The position numbers and the translations under genes are program-made. Positions 24,000-33,896 of a stretch of 64,000 nt of DNA are shown here, one piece after another. The DNA is taken from NCBI RefSeq assembly GCF_001921215.1, contig NZ_MSIF01000031.1:1-64000 (forward strand), given 5' to 3'. The first letter of the stretch is position 1; the number at the start of each line of letters is the position of its first letter. The notes under the pieces were generated by a model, which did no database searches, was not told the origin of the DNA, and saw only the letters and a program-made list of their open reading frames with translations. Origin of the DNA: Actinophytocola xinjiangensis. Its GTDB lineage: Bacteria > Actinomycetota > Actinomycetes > Mycobacteriales > Pseudonocardiaceae.

Positions 24000-26900
24000 G
24001 CTGGCAGCTCCCCGGAGATGAGGTCGGACAGTTCGGCCGGGCTCAGGCCGGCGACCTCGTCGGCGATCAGCCGGCGCAGCTCACCGGCCAGGCCCTCGAC
24101 CGTCGGCCGGTCGAAGATCAGCCGGATCGGCAGGTCGAGGTCGAACTCCTGCTGGAGGCGGCCGAGCAGGCGCACGGCGAGGATGGAGTGGCCACCGGCG
24201 GCGAAGAAGTCCTCCCGGACGCCGACGGTCACGCCGAGCAGGTCGGTCCACAGCGCGCTGATCCGCTCCTCGACCGGGTCACGCGGCGCCAGCACCTCCC
24301 GGGCCGGGGCGTCGGCGGCCAGCGCGGCGATCCGCGCCCGGTCGAGCTTTCCGTTGAGGGTCAACGGGATCTCCGGCACCGCGACGATCACCGGCAGCAG
24401 GTAGTCGGGCAGCCGGGCGGCGCAGTGCGCGGCCAGTTCCGAGACCTCACCGACGACGGCCGCCACCAGCCGCTGCCCGTCGCTGACCACCGCGCAGGCC
24501 GCCACGGCGGGGTGCTCGTCGAGCACGGCCCGGACCTCGCCCGGCTCGATCCGGTAGCCACGGATCTTGACCTGGTCGTCGGCCCGCCCGACGAACTCCA
24601 CGGCCCCGTCGGCGCGGCGGCGCACCAGGTCGCCGGTGCGGTAGCGGCGGGAGCCGTCGGGTCCCGGCACGAACCGTTCGGCGGTCAGGTCGGGGCGCCC
24701 GGCGTACCCGCGCGCGACGCCGGTGCCGCCGACGTACAGCTCGCCGACCACACCGATGGGCACCGGGCGCATCCGCTCGTCCAGGACGTGCATCGTCAGG
24801 TTCGGCAGCGGCCAGCCGATCGGGACGGTCGACCGGCCGTGCTCGATGTCCACCGGGTACACGCAGGTGCCGACCGAGGCCTCGGTCGGGCCGTACTCGT
24901 TGATCAGCCGACCGGGTCCGAGCAGCCGCAGCCAGTGGTCGGCCAGCTCGCCGGGCAGCGCCTCCCCGGCGACCACGACCACCTCGGCCAGCGACGCGGC
25001 CGTCTCGTCGTCGAGCTGGTGGCCCAGCAGTTCCAGGTGTCCGGGAGTGAGCTTGAGGAAGCTGTAGGGCCCGCCCTCGGCGACGGCCGCGCCAAGACCG
25101 GCCGGGTCGCCGTCGACGATCGTCACCGGCTGGCCGGTGACCAGCGGCGCCCACAGGTTGGGCACCACCAGGTCGAAGGCCACCGACGAGAACAGCGCCG
25201 AACCACCGGAGCCGCTGCCCGCCAACGCCTCCGCCGCCCACGCCACATGATTGGCCAACCCGGCATGGGTCACCTGAACACCCTTGGGGCGCCCGGTCGA
25301 ACCCGACGTGAAGATCACGTACGCCAGCTCGCCGGGGTCGGCCGGGCGGGGCCGGGTGGCCAGCGTGCCGCCGGCGACCAGCAGCCGGTGGGTGTCGACC
25401 AGCAGCAGGGTCTCGGTGTCGAACCAGTCGGCGTAGCGCGCGCCGGTGACGACCGTGCGCACACCGGCCGTGGCGCACATGTCACGCAGCCGCCCCGCCG
25501 GGTGCGCCGGGTCGAGCGGCACGTACGCCGCGCCGGCCTTCCACACCCCCAGCAGCGCCGCGACCAGCTCGACCGACCGGTCCAGCAGCACGGCGACGGT
25601 GTCGCCGGGACGGACCCCGGCCGACGCCAGCTGGCCGGCGATCCTGGCGGCGTAGTCGTCGAGTTCGGCGTAGCTGCGCCGGTCGTCACCCCGGCGCACG
25701 GCCAGCGCGTCGGGCGTGGCGGCGCGTTGGGTCTCGAACGCGTCCAGCACGGTCGCGGTGGCCGGCGGCGCGACCGGGTCATTCCACCGGTCGTCGGCCG
25801 GCTCGTCGCCGAGCAGGTCCAGCTCGGCCAGCGGGGCGTCCGGGGTGGCGGCGATCGCGGCCAGCAGCCGCCCGAAGCAGGCGGCCATCCGCTCGACCGA
25901 CGCGTGCTCGAACAGCGTGGTGGCGTACTCGAGGGCGCCGGTCACCCGGCCGTCCTCACCGGCCCAGGCGAACAACGTCAGGTCGGTCTTGGTGATCGCG
26001 CTCGCCCGCTGGAACGCGGCCAGCGCCACGGCGTCCGGAGTGGACTCCTGGAGGTTGAACTCCGCCTGGAACAACGGGGTCCGGGACTGGTCGCGTTCGG
26101 CCACCAGTTCCTCGACGACCCGGTCGAAGGGCAGGTCCTGGTGGGCCAGCGCGGCCAGCACGACCTCGCGCACCCGGCGCAGCGCCTCGTCGAACGTGAC
26201 GTCCGGGTCGAGCACGCAGCGCAGCACGACCGGGTTGAGGAACGCCCCGACCATGTTCTCGGTCCCGGGCAGGGTGCGGCCCATCGCCGGGGCGCCTACC
26301 GGCACGTCCCAGCCGCCGGTGTAGCGGGCCAGCAGCACGGCGTAGGCGGTCAGCAGCGTCACGAACGGGGTGGCGCCCTGCTCGCGACCCCTGGCCAGCA
26401 CGGCCGAGGTGGCCTCGGCGGGCAGGGTGAGCGGCACGCCGCTGCCGTGCGGGTCGCGCACGGCCGGGCGCGGCCGGTCGGTCGGCAGCGCCAACGGAAC
26501 CAGACCATCCAGTGTGGACCTCCAGTGGGCGAGGTCGGCCTCCTCGGTGGCCCGCGCCCGCTGCCAGGCCGCGAAGTCGGCGTACTGCACGGTCAGCTCG
26601 GCCAGGGCCGGCGGGCGGCCGGCGGCGAACGCCGCGCAGAACTCGCGCAGGTCCGACTCCAGCAGCTCGGCGGTCCGCGCGTCGGAGGCGATGTGGTGCA
26701 CGGTGATCAGCACCAGCAGGTCCGGCCCGCCGGTCACCGCCAGCGCCCGCCACAGCGGCCCGCCGGCCAGGTCGAACCCGCGCGCCAACTGCTCGGCGAA
26801 CGGCCCGGTCGGGTCCTCGGCGGCCACCACCCGCAGGTCGACCTCGGCCGGCGGGAACACCGTCTGGTGCGGCTCGCCGGTCCGCGCGTCGACGCCGTAG

Positions 26901-28849
26901 CGGGTGCGCAGCGGCTCGTGGCGCGACTCCACCGCGCGCAGCGCGTCCGCCAGCACCTCCACCCCGACCGAGGGCAGCCGGACGAACACCGGTGTCACCC
27001 ACTCGGCGCTGGCCGGACGCAGCCGGTCGAGGAACCAGTGGCGCCGCTGGGCGAACGACAGCGGCAGCGGCCCCGGCCGGGGCGCGACCGGGATCCCGCC
27101 GGTGGCACCGGCCGGTTCGACCAGCGCGGCCTGCGCGGCCAGGGTCGTGGCGTCCAGCAGGGTGCGCAGCGGGACCGGGGCCCCGCGCAGCGTGCCGAGC
27201 CGGTTGGCCAGCCGCGCCAGGCCCAGCGACGAGCCGCCGAGCTGGAAGAAGTCGTCGGCCGTGCCGACCTCGGCGACCCCGAGCAGGTCCCGCCAGATCT
27301 CGGCGACCGCGCGCTGCGCCGGCGTGGCCGGGGCGATCCGCCGCGACACCGTGGTCTCGACCGGCGGCAGCGCGCCACGGTCGATCTTTCCGTTGGAGGT
27401 CAACGGGAACTCGTCGAGCACGACGAACGCGGCCGGCACCAGCGGCTGCGGCAGCCGCTGGGCCAGGAAGGCCCGCAGCGACTCCGGCGTCGGCGCCGCG
27501 CCGGAGGTGACGTAGCCGGCCAGCTGCCGCCCACCGGCCGCGTCGGCCACCGGCACCACGGCCGCGCCGCGCACCTGCGGGTGGGTGACCAGCACGGCCT
27601 CGATCTCCGCCGGCTCGATCCGCACCCCGTTGATCTTGAGCTGGTCGTCGGCCCGCCCGGCGAACTCCAGGGTCCGGTCCGCGCGCCAGCGCACCAGGTC
27701 GCCGGTGCGGTAGAGCCGCCCGCCCGGCGGCCCGTACGGGTCGGGCACGAACCGCTCGGCGGTCAGGTCCGGGCGCCCCAGGTAGCCGCGCCCGACACCC
27801 TCGCCGCCCACGTACAGCTCCCCCAGCACCCCCGGCGGGACCGGCAGGCCCCGCGCGTCCAGCACCAGGACCCGCAGCCCGGACAGCGGCCGGCCGATCG
27901 GCACCGCGTCCACCGCCAGGTCGGTGACCTCGTGCGCGGTGACGTCGATCGAGCACTCGGTCGGGCCGTAGGTGTTCCACACGGTCACCGACCCGGCCGC
28001 GGCCAGCTTCCGGCACAGCGCGCCGTGCAGCGGCTCGCCGGCCGAGAACACCAGCCGCAGCGTCGAGCACGACGGCCAGTCGGCCTCCTCGGCGACCAGA
28101 CCCAGCACCGAGGGCACGCCCTGCAACACGGTCACGCCGTGCTCGATGACCGACGCCACGACCAGCGCCGGGTCGTGTTCGGCACCCGGCGGGGCGAGCA
28201 CCACCGCGCCCCCGGACACCAGCGGCGCGAAGATCTCCCAGCCGGCGGCGTCGAAGCCGATGGTGGTCTTCTGCAACACCCGGTCGGCCGGGCCGAGACC
28301 GTGCGTGCGCACCGTCCAGTCGACCCGGTTGCCGATGCCCCGGTGGGTGATCACCACGCCCTTGGGCTGCCCGGTCGAACCGGACGTGTGGATGACGTAG
28401 GCCGCCGAGTCGGGGTCGAGGTCGACCTCCGGCGCGGTCGCCGGGCAGGCCATGATCGCCGGCAGGTCGGAGTCCACGCACACCGGCGTCACCTCCGGCG
28501 GCAGGTCGGTGGCGAGCCGTTCGGCGGTGACCACCAGCCGGGCGCGGGTGTCGCCGAGGATCCAGGCGCGGCGCCGCGACGGGTGGGCGGGGTCGAGCGG
28601 CACGTAGGCCGCGCCCGTCCGCCACACCGCCAACAGCGCGACCACCAGGTCGAAGCCCCTGGCCAGGCACACCCCGACCAGCGACTCCGGCCCCGCGCCG
28701 AGCGTGCGCAGGTGGTGGGCGAGCCGGTTGGCCCGGTCCTCGAGGTCGGCGTAGCGGAGCCGCTCGTTGCCGACCAGCAGGGCCGGCGCGTGCGGGGTGG
28801 CGGCTGCCTGCCGGGCGATCGACGCGGGCAGTGGGACGGACGCGTTCAT
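23996..28849 (-). CDS. Two-module NRPS (A-T-C-A-T)
   Basis: A 1617-residue synthetase. It begins directly with an adenylation domain (about 20-505), then T1 (Ser in LGGSSLGL ~538), an LCL-type C domain (HHIASDA ~720), A2 (1045-1510) and T2 (GGHSILAV ~1552). Having no N-terminal C domain, it should start the chain or be N-acylated by the free condensation protein encoded upstream. Codes by eye: A1 DAWQFATIDK, close to the Gln code DAWQFGLIDK; A2 DLPKVAEVGK, close to Asn DLTKLGEVGK. Beta-ureidoalanine is an isostere of Gln, so A1 may take that residue. ATG at 28849 has GGGAG upstream and follows the MbtH gene by 13 bp; its stop overlaps the next NRPS by ATGA. Confidence 0.94.
25155..25338 (-). 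repeat. Near-identical adenylation-domain tract, copy in module 2
   Basis: Partner of the tract at 18835-19018. Both encode the same residues around the core, and the two domains share the specificity code DLPKVAEVGK. The flanks are clearly more diverged than the tract. Confidence 0.85.
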
Positions 28850-28862
28850 GGTGGTCTCCCGC

Positions 28863-29069
28863 TCAGGCCTCGGTGGCGGCCATGCGCTCGCGCAGCGAAC
28901 GCGGACGCAGGTCGGTCCACACCTCGGCGATGTGCGCGAGGCACTGCTCGCGGCTGCCCTCGGTGCCCTCGGCGTGCCAGCCGGCCGGCAGGTCCCGGTC
29001 GGCCCACCAGATCGAGTACTGCTCCTCGTCGTTGTGCACCACGCGGTAGGTGGTCTGTTCGGTGCTCAC
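28863..29069 (-). CDS. MbtH-like protein
   Basis: A 68-residue MbtH-family protein with the family signature: VVHNDEEQYSIW near residue 11, the paired tryptophans, PAGWHAEG, and a C-terminal WTDLRPRSLRERM. MbtH proteins bind the adenylation domain and are often needed for solubility or activity of actinomycete NRPSs. The GTG start at 29069 overlaps the SbnA-like gene stop (GTGA), and the gene sits immediately before the NRPS genes it would serve. Confidence 0.97.
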   Translation of the reverse strand: MSTEQTTYRVVHNDEEQYSIWWADRDLPAGWHAEGTEGSREQCLAHIAEVWTDLRPRSLRERMAATEA

Positions 29070-30085
29070 TTGTCGCTCCTCGGGTTGTGGGTTGCGAGGT
29101 CCTTCCACAGATGGGCGACCTCGCCGAAGTGCCGGGTCACCCAGCGGTCGGAGTAGATGGTGTCCAGGTAGCGGTCCCCGCCGTCGGGGAGAACCGCCAC
29201 CCGCACGGCGTCGGCCGGCAGCCGGTCGAGGGTGCGGTCCAGCGCGGTCACCACCGCGCCGGAGGACCCGCCGGCGAGGATCGCCTCCCGGGCCACCAGC
29301 CGCCGGCAGCCGACCACACAGTCCAGATCGGACACGTGCACGACCTCGTCGGCCAGCCCGTCGCCGTGCAGCGGCGGCACGATCGACGCGCCGTGCCCCG
29401 GGATCAGCCGGCGGGCCGGGGCGTCGCCGAAGATGGCGCTGCCCCGGGCGTCCACCGCGACGAACCGGGTCGGCAGGCCCTGGTCGGCGGCGTACTCGGC
29501 GCAGCCACGCAGCGTGCCGCAGGTACTGGTGGCGCAGAAGACGTGGTCGACCGGGCCGAGCTCGTCGGTGATCTCGGCGAGCACCCGCGCCATCGACGCC
29601 GGGTTGCGCGGGTTGCGGTACTGGTCGGGGTTGACCGCGTCCGGGTCGGACTCGACAAGTTCCCGGACGCGGCGCAGCCGCATCGGCAGGTACTCGCCGG
29701 TGGCCGGGTCGCGGGCGGTCACCACCTCGATCTCCGCGCCCAGCGCCCGCAGCACCGCCCGGTTCTGCTGGGTGGTCTTGGCGTCCACCACGCACACGAA
29801 CCGCACGCCGAAATAGGCGCACACCTGCGCGATGCCCACCGCCAGGTTCCCGGAGCTGGACTCCACCACGACCGAGCGGCCCGGCACGATCCGGCCCGAC
29901 TCGATCAGCTCGACCAGCATGCCCACGGCCGAGCGGTCCTTGACGCTGCCGCCGGGGTTGAACCGCTCGACCTTCGCGTACACGGGATGGTCGGGGTAGA
30001 GCCGGTGCAGCCGGACCAGCGGCGTGTTGCCGACGGTCGACAGGATGCCCAGCGGTGTCGGAGCCAGCGTGCGCACGGCCGTCAC
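29066..30085 (-). CDS. SbnA/ZmaU-like PLP beta-substitution enzyme (2,3-diaminopropionate pathway)
   Basis: A 339-residue fold-type II PLP enzyme of the cysteine-synthase group. The PLP lysine lies in NPGGSVKDRSA (about residue 47). The substrate loop is SSSGNLAVGIA, and STCGT plus GGSSGAV complete the phosphate and PLP cups. SSSGN and STCGT resemble the SbnA subgroup, which joins O-phosphoserine and glutamate on the way to L-2,3-diaminopropionate. The second enzyme (SbnB/VioK/ZmaV, an ornithine-cyclodeaminase relative) is not in this window. The GTG at 30085 overlaps the condensation gene stop. In this operon it probably supplies diaminopropionate for carbamoylation or direct incorporation. 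A plain cysteine synthase role is less likely given the context. Confidence 0.83.
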   Translation of the reverse strand: MTAVRTLAPTPLGILSTVGNTPLVRLHRLYPDHPVYAKVERFNPGGSVKDRSAVGMLVELIESGRIVPGRSVVVESSSGNLAVGIAQVCAYFGVRFVCVVDAKTTQQNRAVLRALGAEIEVVTARDPATGEYLPMRLRRVRELVESDPDAVNPDQYRNPRNPASMARVLAEITDELGPVDHVFCATSTCGTLRGCAEYAADQGLPTRFVAVDARGSAIFGDAPARRLIPGHGASIVPPLHGDGLADEVVHVSDLDCVVGCRRLVAREAILAGGSSGAVVTALDRTLDRLPADAVRVAVLPDGGDRYLDTIYSDRWVTRHFGEVAHLWKDLATHNPRSDK

Positions 30086-31398
30086 ATCCCGTAGGCCAGC
30101 AGGGCGTCCAGCTCGGCGGACGTGGTCAGCGCGGCCCGCGCGACCGGGGTGTCGGGGCTGGTGCAGGCGGTGTCGAGCAGCAGCAGGAAGTGCTCGGCCA
30201 GCCGGTCGACGGTGGCGGCGTCGAACAGGTCGACGTCGTAGCGCAGGGTCAGCTCCAGCGCGCCGCCGGGCGCCGGCATGACCTGTGCGTTGAGGTCGCA
30301 CTGCCCGGCCAGGTGCGGCACCGGGACCGGCCGGACCCGGTGGTGCAGAAAGGTCTGCTCGGTCCTCGGCGCGGCGCCGACCATGGTGATCGCCACCCGG
30401 TACAGCGGCTCGCCACCGGGCCGGCGGTCGTTGTACAGCGCGAACGGGTAGGCGGCGTGCGGCAGGGACGCGGTCAGTGAGCGCTGCGCGGCGCGCATCG
30501 CGTCGGCGAAGGTCGTGTCCTGGGTGAACCGGGCGCGCAGCAGGGTCGTGTTGACCAGGAAGCCGACCACCTCGCGCAGCGCGCGGGTGCGCCGCACGCT
30601 CACCGGGCAGCCGATGAGGAAGTCCGGCTCGCCGGTGTAGCGGTGCAGCAGCGCCTGGAAGGTGCCGGTCAGCACGGCGAACGGGGTGACGCCGGCCGCT
30701 GCCGCGGCGACGCGCACCGGCTCGCCGGGGACGGTCCGGTGACGGGCGGCGCCACGCAGTCCCTGGCTGGCGGGGCGCGGGCGGTCGGTGGGCAGCGCGA
30801 GTGTGGCCGCCCCGTCGGCGATCCCCCGCCAGTACGCGGCGTGCGCGTCGGCGCCGGGGCCGGTGACCAGCGCGGTCTCCCGGGCGAGGTAGTCGTCGTA
30901 GGTGGCGCTCAGCGGCGGCCAGTCGGGCTCGGTGCCGGTGAGTGCGGCGGTGTAGGCGGCCATCAGGTCGCGCCACACGATGCCCTGGGAGATGGCGTCG
31001 GAGGCCAGGTGGTGGTTGACCAGCAGCAGCACGCCGTCGTTCTCGCGGCGGAACAGCGTGAACCGGCAGGGGCCCTCGGTCTCCAGCGCCAGCGGCTCGA
31101 CCGCCGCCCGCCGCACCAGCTCGTGCAGGGCGTCGTCGCCGGTGCCCGGCACCTCGCGGACCACCAGCGGCGGGCGGGCCGGCGGGCCGGGGACCCGCCA
31201 CGGGCGGCCGTCGCGGTCGACGAACGTCGAGCCGAGTTGGCCGTGCCGGGCGACGAGCGCGGACACCGCGTCGCGCAGCGCGGCGGGGTCCAGTCCCGGT
31301 GCGACGAGGACGGCGTCGGCGTCGTTGTAGGCGGCGCTGTCCGGGGCGAACCGGTAGAGCCACCACAGCGTCTGCTGGCCGAGGGACAGGTCGGGCAT
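30082..31398 (-). CDS. Stand-alone NRPS condensation-domain protein
   Basis: A 438-residue free condensation domain. The N-terminal SLGQQTLWWLYRFAP motif (C1) and the catalytic VNHHLASDA (HHxxxD, about residue 131) are intact, followed by YDDYLARE, a core GFLVNTTLLR and QCDLN. There is no A or T domain. Its place right after a free carrier protein, and ahead of an NRPS that lacks an N-terminal C domain, suggests it transfers an acyl group from the free carrier to the first aminoacyl-T domain in trans. ATG at 31398 is one base after the carrier stop. Confidence 0.92.
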   Translation of the reverse strand: MPDLSLGQQTLWWLYRFAPDSAAYNDADAVLVAPGLDPAALRDAVSALVARHGQLGSTFVDRDGRPWRVPGPPARPPLVVREVPGTGDDALHELVRRAAVEPLALETEGPCRFTLFRRENDGVLLLVNHHLASDAISQGIVWRDLMAAYTAALTGTEPDWPPLSATYDDYLARETALVTGPGADAHAAYWRGIADGAATLALPTDRPRPASQGLRGAARHRTVPGEPVRVAAAAAGVTPFAVLTGTFQALLHRYTGEPDFLIGCPVSVRRTRALREVVGFLVNTTLLRARFTQDTTFADAMRAAQRSLTASLPHAAYPFALYNDRRPGGEPLYRVAITMVGAAPRTEQTFLHHRVRPVPVPHLAGQCDLNAQVMPAPGGALELTLRYDVDLFDAATVDRLAEHFLLLLDTACTSPDTPVARAALTTSAELDALLAYGM

Positions 31399-31399
31399 G

Positions 31400-31660
31400 T
31401 CAGGCCACGCGCAGGTCGGCCAGCAGGCCGGTCAGGTCGCCGACCTGCCGCAGCTCGACCAGCTGCTGGTCGGTGATCGTCACGTCGAAGTCCGCCTCCA
31501 CCGAGCCGACCAGGTCCACCACCAACAGGGACGTCAGGCCCAGCGCCTCGAAGGTGACGGCCGGCGCGATCTCCGCGTCCTGGCCCAGGTCGGGGACGAG
31601 CTCCCGGATCAGCGCACCGACCCGCGTCAGCACCGCGTCCGGTTCCACGTCGTGGTTCAT
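31400..31660 (-). CDS. Stand-alone acyl/peptidyl carrier protein
   Basis: An 86-residue four-helix carrier protein. The phosphopantetheine Ser is in ALGLTSLLVVDL (about residue 44; Thr replaces the usual Asp before Ser), and a VTFE segment precedes it. It is the first gene of the minus-strand operon and is followed at once by the free condensation protein, so it probably delivers the N-terminal acyl unit. Start at ATG 31660, with only a weak GCGGCA upstream. Whether it is acyl- or aminoacyl-loaded cannot be seen. Confidence 0.88.
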   Translation of the reverse strand: MNHDVEPDAVLTRVGALIRELVPDLGQDAEIAPAVTFEALGLTSLLVVDLVGSVEADFDVTITDQQLVELRQVGDLTGLLADLRVA

Positions 31661-31794
31661 GCCGCGGAGTTTCTGCCGGTCACCTATGGGTTTCCTATAC
31701 CGCCGCTGGACCGGTGACTGTAGAAAACCTGTAGCCGCGCCGCGCACGATTCGCGCCGAGTCCCGCTGTTGTCCCCCGATGCCTGGAGTCGTGT
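31661..31794. promoter_or_regulatory. Divergent promoter region of the two NRPS-cluster operons
   Basis: These 134 bases separate the minus-strand NRPS operon from the plus-strand starter-unit operon, so promoters for both should lie here. It is locally less GC-rich than its flanks, with CCTATGGGTTTCCTATACC and TGTAGAAAACCTGTAG, which contain short direct repeats (CCTAT x2, TGTAG x2) that could be activator sites. No textbook -35/-10 pair is evident. Confidence 0.55.
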
Positions 31795-33084
31795 GTGCGC
31801 CCGCTCGATGACTGCGCCGAGATCACCTCGCGACTGTGTGCCGACCTCGCCGCCGAGTTCGGCACGCCGCTGTTCGCCTACGACGCGACCAGCCTGACCG
31901 GCGCACTGACCGAGCTGCGCACCGCGCTGCCGCCCGCCCTGGAGGTCTTCTACTCCCTCAAGGCCAACCCGAACCTCGGGGTGGTGGCGACACTGGCCGG
32001 GGCCGGGGCGCGGGCCGAGGTGTCCTCGCTGGTGGAGCTGCGGACCGCGCTGCTGGCCGGGGTGTCCCCGGCGGACGTGATCTTCCTGGGCCCCGGCAAG
32101 TCGGCCGAGGAACTGGCGGCCTGTCTGGACGCCGGCATCTACGCGGTGGTCGTCGAGTCGTTCGCCGAACTGGCCGACCTGAACCGGATGGCCGCCCACC
32201 GGGGCCGCCGCCAGCGGGTGCTGCTGCGGATCAACCCGGCGACGGCCGCGCGCGGCTCCCGGCTCACCATGGGCGGCAAGCCCCGCCAGTTCGGCATCGA
32301 CGAGCACGAGGTGCTGGCCGCCGGCGACCTGCCGGCCCGCCACCCGGCGCTGGACCTGGCCGGCGTGCACGCCTACCTGGGCACCCGGATCCTGGACGCC
32401 GCCGACGTGGTCGCCAACACCCGCCAGGTCCTGGACCTGGCGCGCCGGGTCGCCGCCGCCACCGGGATCGCCCTGGACGCGGTCGACGTCGGCGGCGGGC
32501 TGGGCGTGGCGTACTTCCCCGGCGAGCACGACCCGGACCTCGACGTGCTGCGCGCCGGCCTGGCCGACGCGATCGCGGAGTTCCGCCGCGACCACCCGGC
32601 GACCCGGCTGCTGCTGGAGTCCGGCCGCTACCTCACCGCCCGCGCCGGCCTGTACCTGGTGGGCGTGCGGTACGTGAAAACGTCGATGGGGCAACGGTTC
32701 GCGGTCACCGACGGCGGCACCCACCACCACATGGCGGCGGTCGGCATCGGCTCGTTCGTCAAGCGCTCGTTCCCCACCCAACTGGTCGGCCGGGACGCCA
32801 CCGGGCCGACCGGGCCGTGGCAGCTCACCGGTCCACTGTGTACCCCCAACGACACCGTCGCCAAGGACGCCGAGCTGCCGGAGCTGGCCAGGGGCGACCT
32901 GCTGGCGATCGGCCGCTCCGGCGCCTACGGCCCGACGGCCTCCCCCGGCCTGTTCCTCAGCCACGGCTTCCCCGCCGAGGTGCTCGTCCGCGACGGCGTC
33001 GCGCACCTGGTACGCGAACGCGACGCGCCCGAGGAACTCCTTGGCAAGCAACGACTTCCCACCCACCTTCAGGAGAGGATCTGA
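31795..33084 (+). CDS. BtrK-like fold-type III PLP decarboxylase
   Basis: A 429-residue member of the Orn/DAP/Arg decarboxylase family (alanine-racemase fold). The Schiff-base lysine is in FYSLKANPN (about residue 53). DVGGGLGVAYFPGE is the phosphate-binding loop, GRYLTARAG follows, and the C-terminal CTPNDTVAK holds the family's catalytic Cys. BtrK of butirosin and related enzymes decarboxylate an amino acid tethered to an ACP. The next gene is an ACP sharing one base with this stop (TGATG), which fits that mode. GTG 31795 has GGAG seven bases upstream. The substrate is unknown; a free amino-acid decarboxylase is the alternative. Confidence 0.88.
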   Translation: MRPLDDCAEITSRLCADLAAEFGTPLFAYDATSLTGALTELRTALPPALEVFYSLKANPNLGVVATLAGAGARAEVSSLVELRTALLAGVSPADVIFLGPGKSAEELAACLDAGIYAVVVESFAELADLNRMAAHRGRRQRVLLRINPATAARGSRLTMGGKPRQFGIDEHEVLAAGDLPARHPALDLAGVHAYLGTRILDAADVVANTRQVLDLARRVAAATGIALDAVDVGGGLGVAYFPGEHDPDLDVLRAGLADAIAEFRRDHPATRLLLESGRYLTARAGLYLVGVRYVKTSMGQRFAVTDGGTHHHMAAVGIGSFVKRSFPTQLVGRDATGPTGPWQLTGPLCTPNDTVAKDAELPELARGDLLAIGRSGAYGPTASPGLFLSHGFPAEVLVRDGVAHLVRERDAPEELLGKQRLPTHLQERI

Positions 33085-33350
33085 TGGACCGCACCGAGGC
33101 ACTCGACCAGTTACGGATCGTCGTCGGGAAGGTCACCGGCCACGAGGTGCCGGCGTTGGACGCCGACACCCGGCTGCTGGAGGACCTGGCCCTGGACTCC
33201 ACCGGGATCATGGAGACGCTGATCGAGCTGGAGGACACGTTCGGCTTCCGCGTCGACGTCGACACCCTCGACCCGGCCGTGTTCCGGACCGCGGGCAGCC
33301 TCGCCGACTACGTCGGCGAGATGACCGCCGCCGCCGACGTCGCGGGCTGA
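33084..33350 (+). CDS. Acyl carrier protein
   Basis: An 88-residue carrier protein with its phosphopantetheine Ser in LALDSTGIMETLIELED (about residue 39), a standard ACP helix II. AGGAG lies eight bases before the ATG, and the start shares a base with the decarboxylase stop. Codon 10 is TTA (33111-33113), rare in this genome. It probably carries the starter through adenylation, decarboxylation and dehydrogenation by its operon neighbours. Confidence 0.92.
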   Translation: MDRTEALDQLRIVVGKVTGHEVPALDADTRLLEDLALDSTGIMETLIELEDTFGFRVDVDTLDPAVFRTAGSLADYVGEMTAAADVAG

Positions 33351-33353
33351 GGC

Positions 33354-33896
33354 GTGTCGCTGGTCGACCGGGCCCGCTCGGCCACCACCCTGGCCGGCGG
33401 GCTCGGCACGATCCTGGACTCCGGGCTGCCCGCGCCCGCGCCGGCCGGGCACACCCTGGTCCCGGCCGGGCATCCCGGCCAGCCGCTGGCCCACCCGCTG
33501 GCCGGCTGGGAGGGTCTGGCGCTGGTCAGGGCGGAGCGTGTCAGCTGCCCCGAGGCCGTGCGGCTGCTGGCGGCCGTGCGGATCGGGCTGACCGAACGGA
33601 TGCTGCGCGCCGCCGTCGAGCACCTGACCGGCCGCGTCGCCGACGGCCGCCCGCTGGTGGACCACCCGGTGCTGCGCGGCGAGCTGGCCGACCTCACCGC
33701 CACGCTCGCCCTGTGCTGGCAGGGACTGGGCACCGGCACGTCCACCGCCGCCCTGCACGCGACGCTGGACCGCGCCGGCTGGGCGACCAGCGTGCTGTTC
33801 GGCGCGTCCGGCTACCTGCGCGACCACCCGGTGCGCTGCCTCTACCTCGCCGAGCTGGTGCACGACACCTGGAGTGACCATGTCGGACTGGCGTGA
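33354..33896 (+). CDS. Acyl-CoA dehydrogenase C-terminal-domain-like protein
   Basis: A 180-residue protein resembling only the C-terminal helical part of an acyl-CoA dehydrogenase. It has a helix with RIGLTERMLRAAVEHL, then HPVLRGELADLTATLAL, and near the end FGASGYLRDHPVRCLYL, which mirrors the GG/GxGY...PVxRLYRD motif of that domain. The N-terminal and beta-barrel domains that hold FAD are absent. GTG 33354 lies four bases after the ACP stop. It overlaps the full-length dehydrogenase gene by 17 bp, so the two may form a heteromeric flavoenzyme. It could also be a degenerate paralogue. Confidence 0.7.
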   Translation: MSLVDRARSATTLAGGLGTILDSGLPAPAPAGHTLVPAGHPGQPLAHPLAGWEGLALVRAERVSCPEAVRLLAAVRIGLTERMLRAAVEHLTGRVADGRPLVDHPVLRGELADLTATLALCWQGLGTGTSTAALHATLDRAGWATSVLFGASGYLRDHPVRCLYLAELVHDTWSDHVGLA

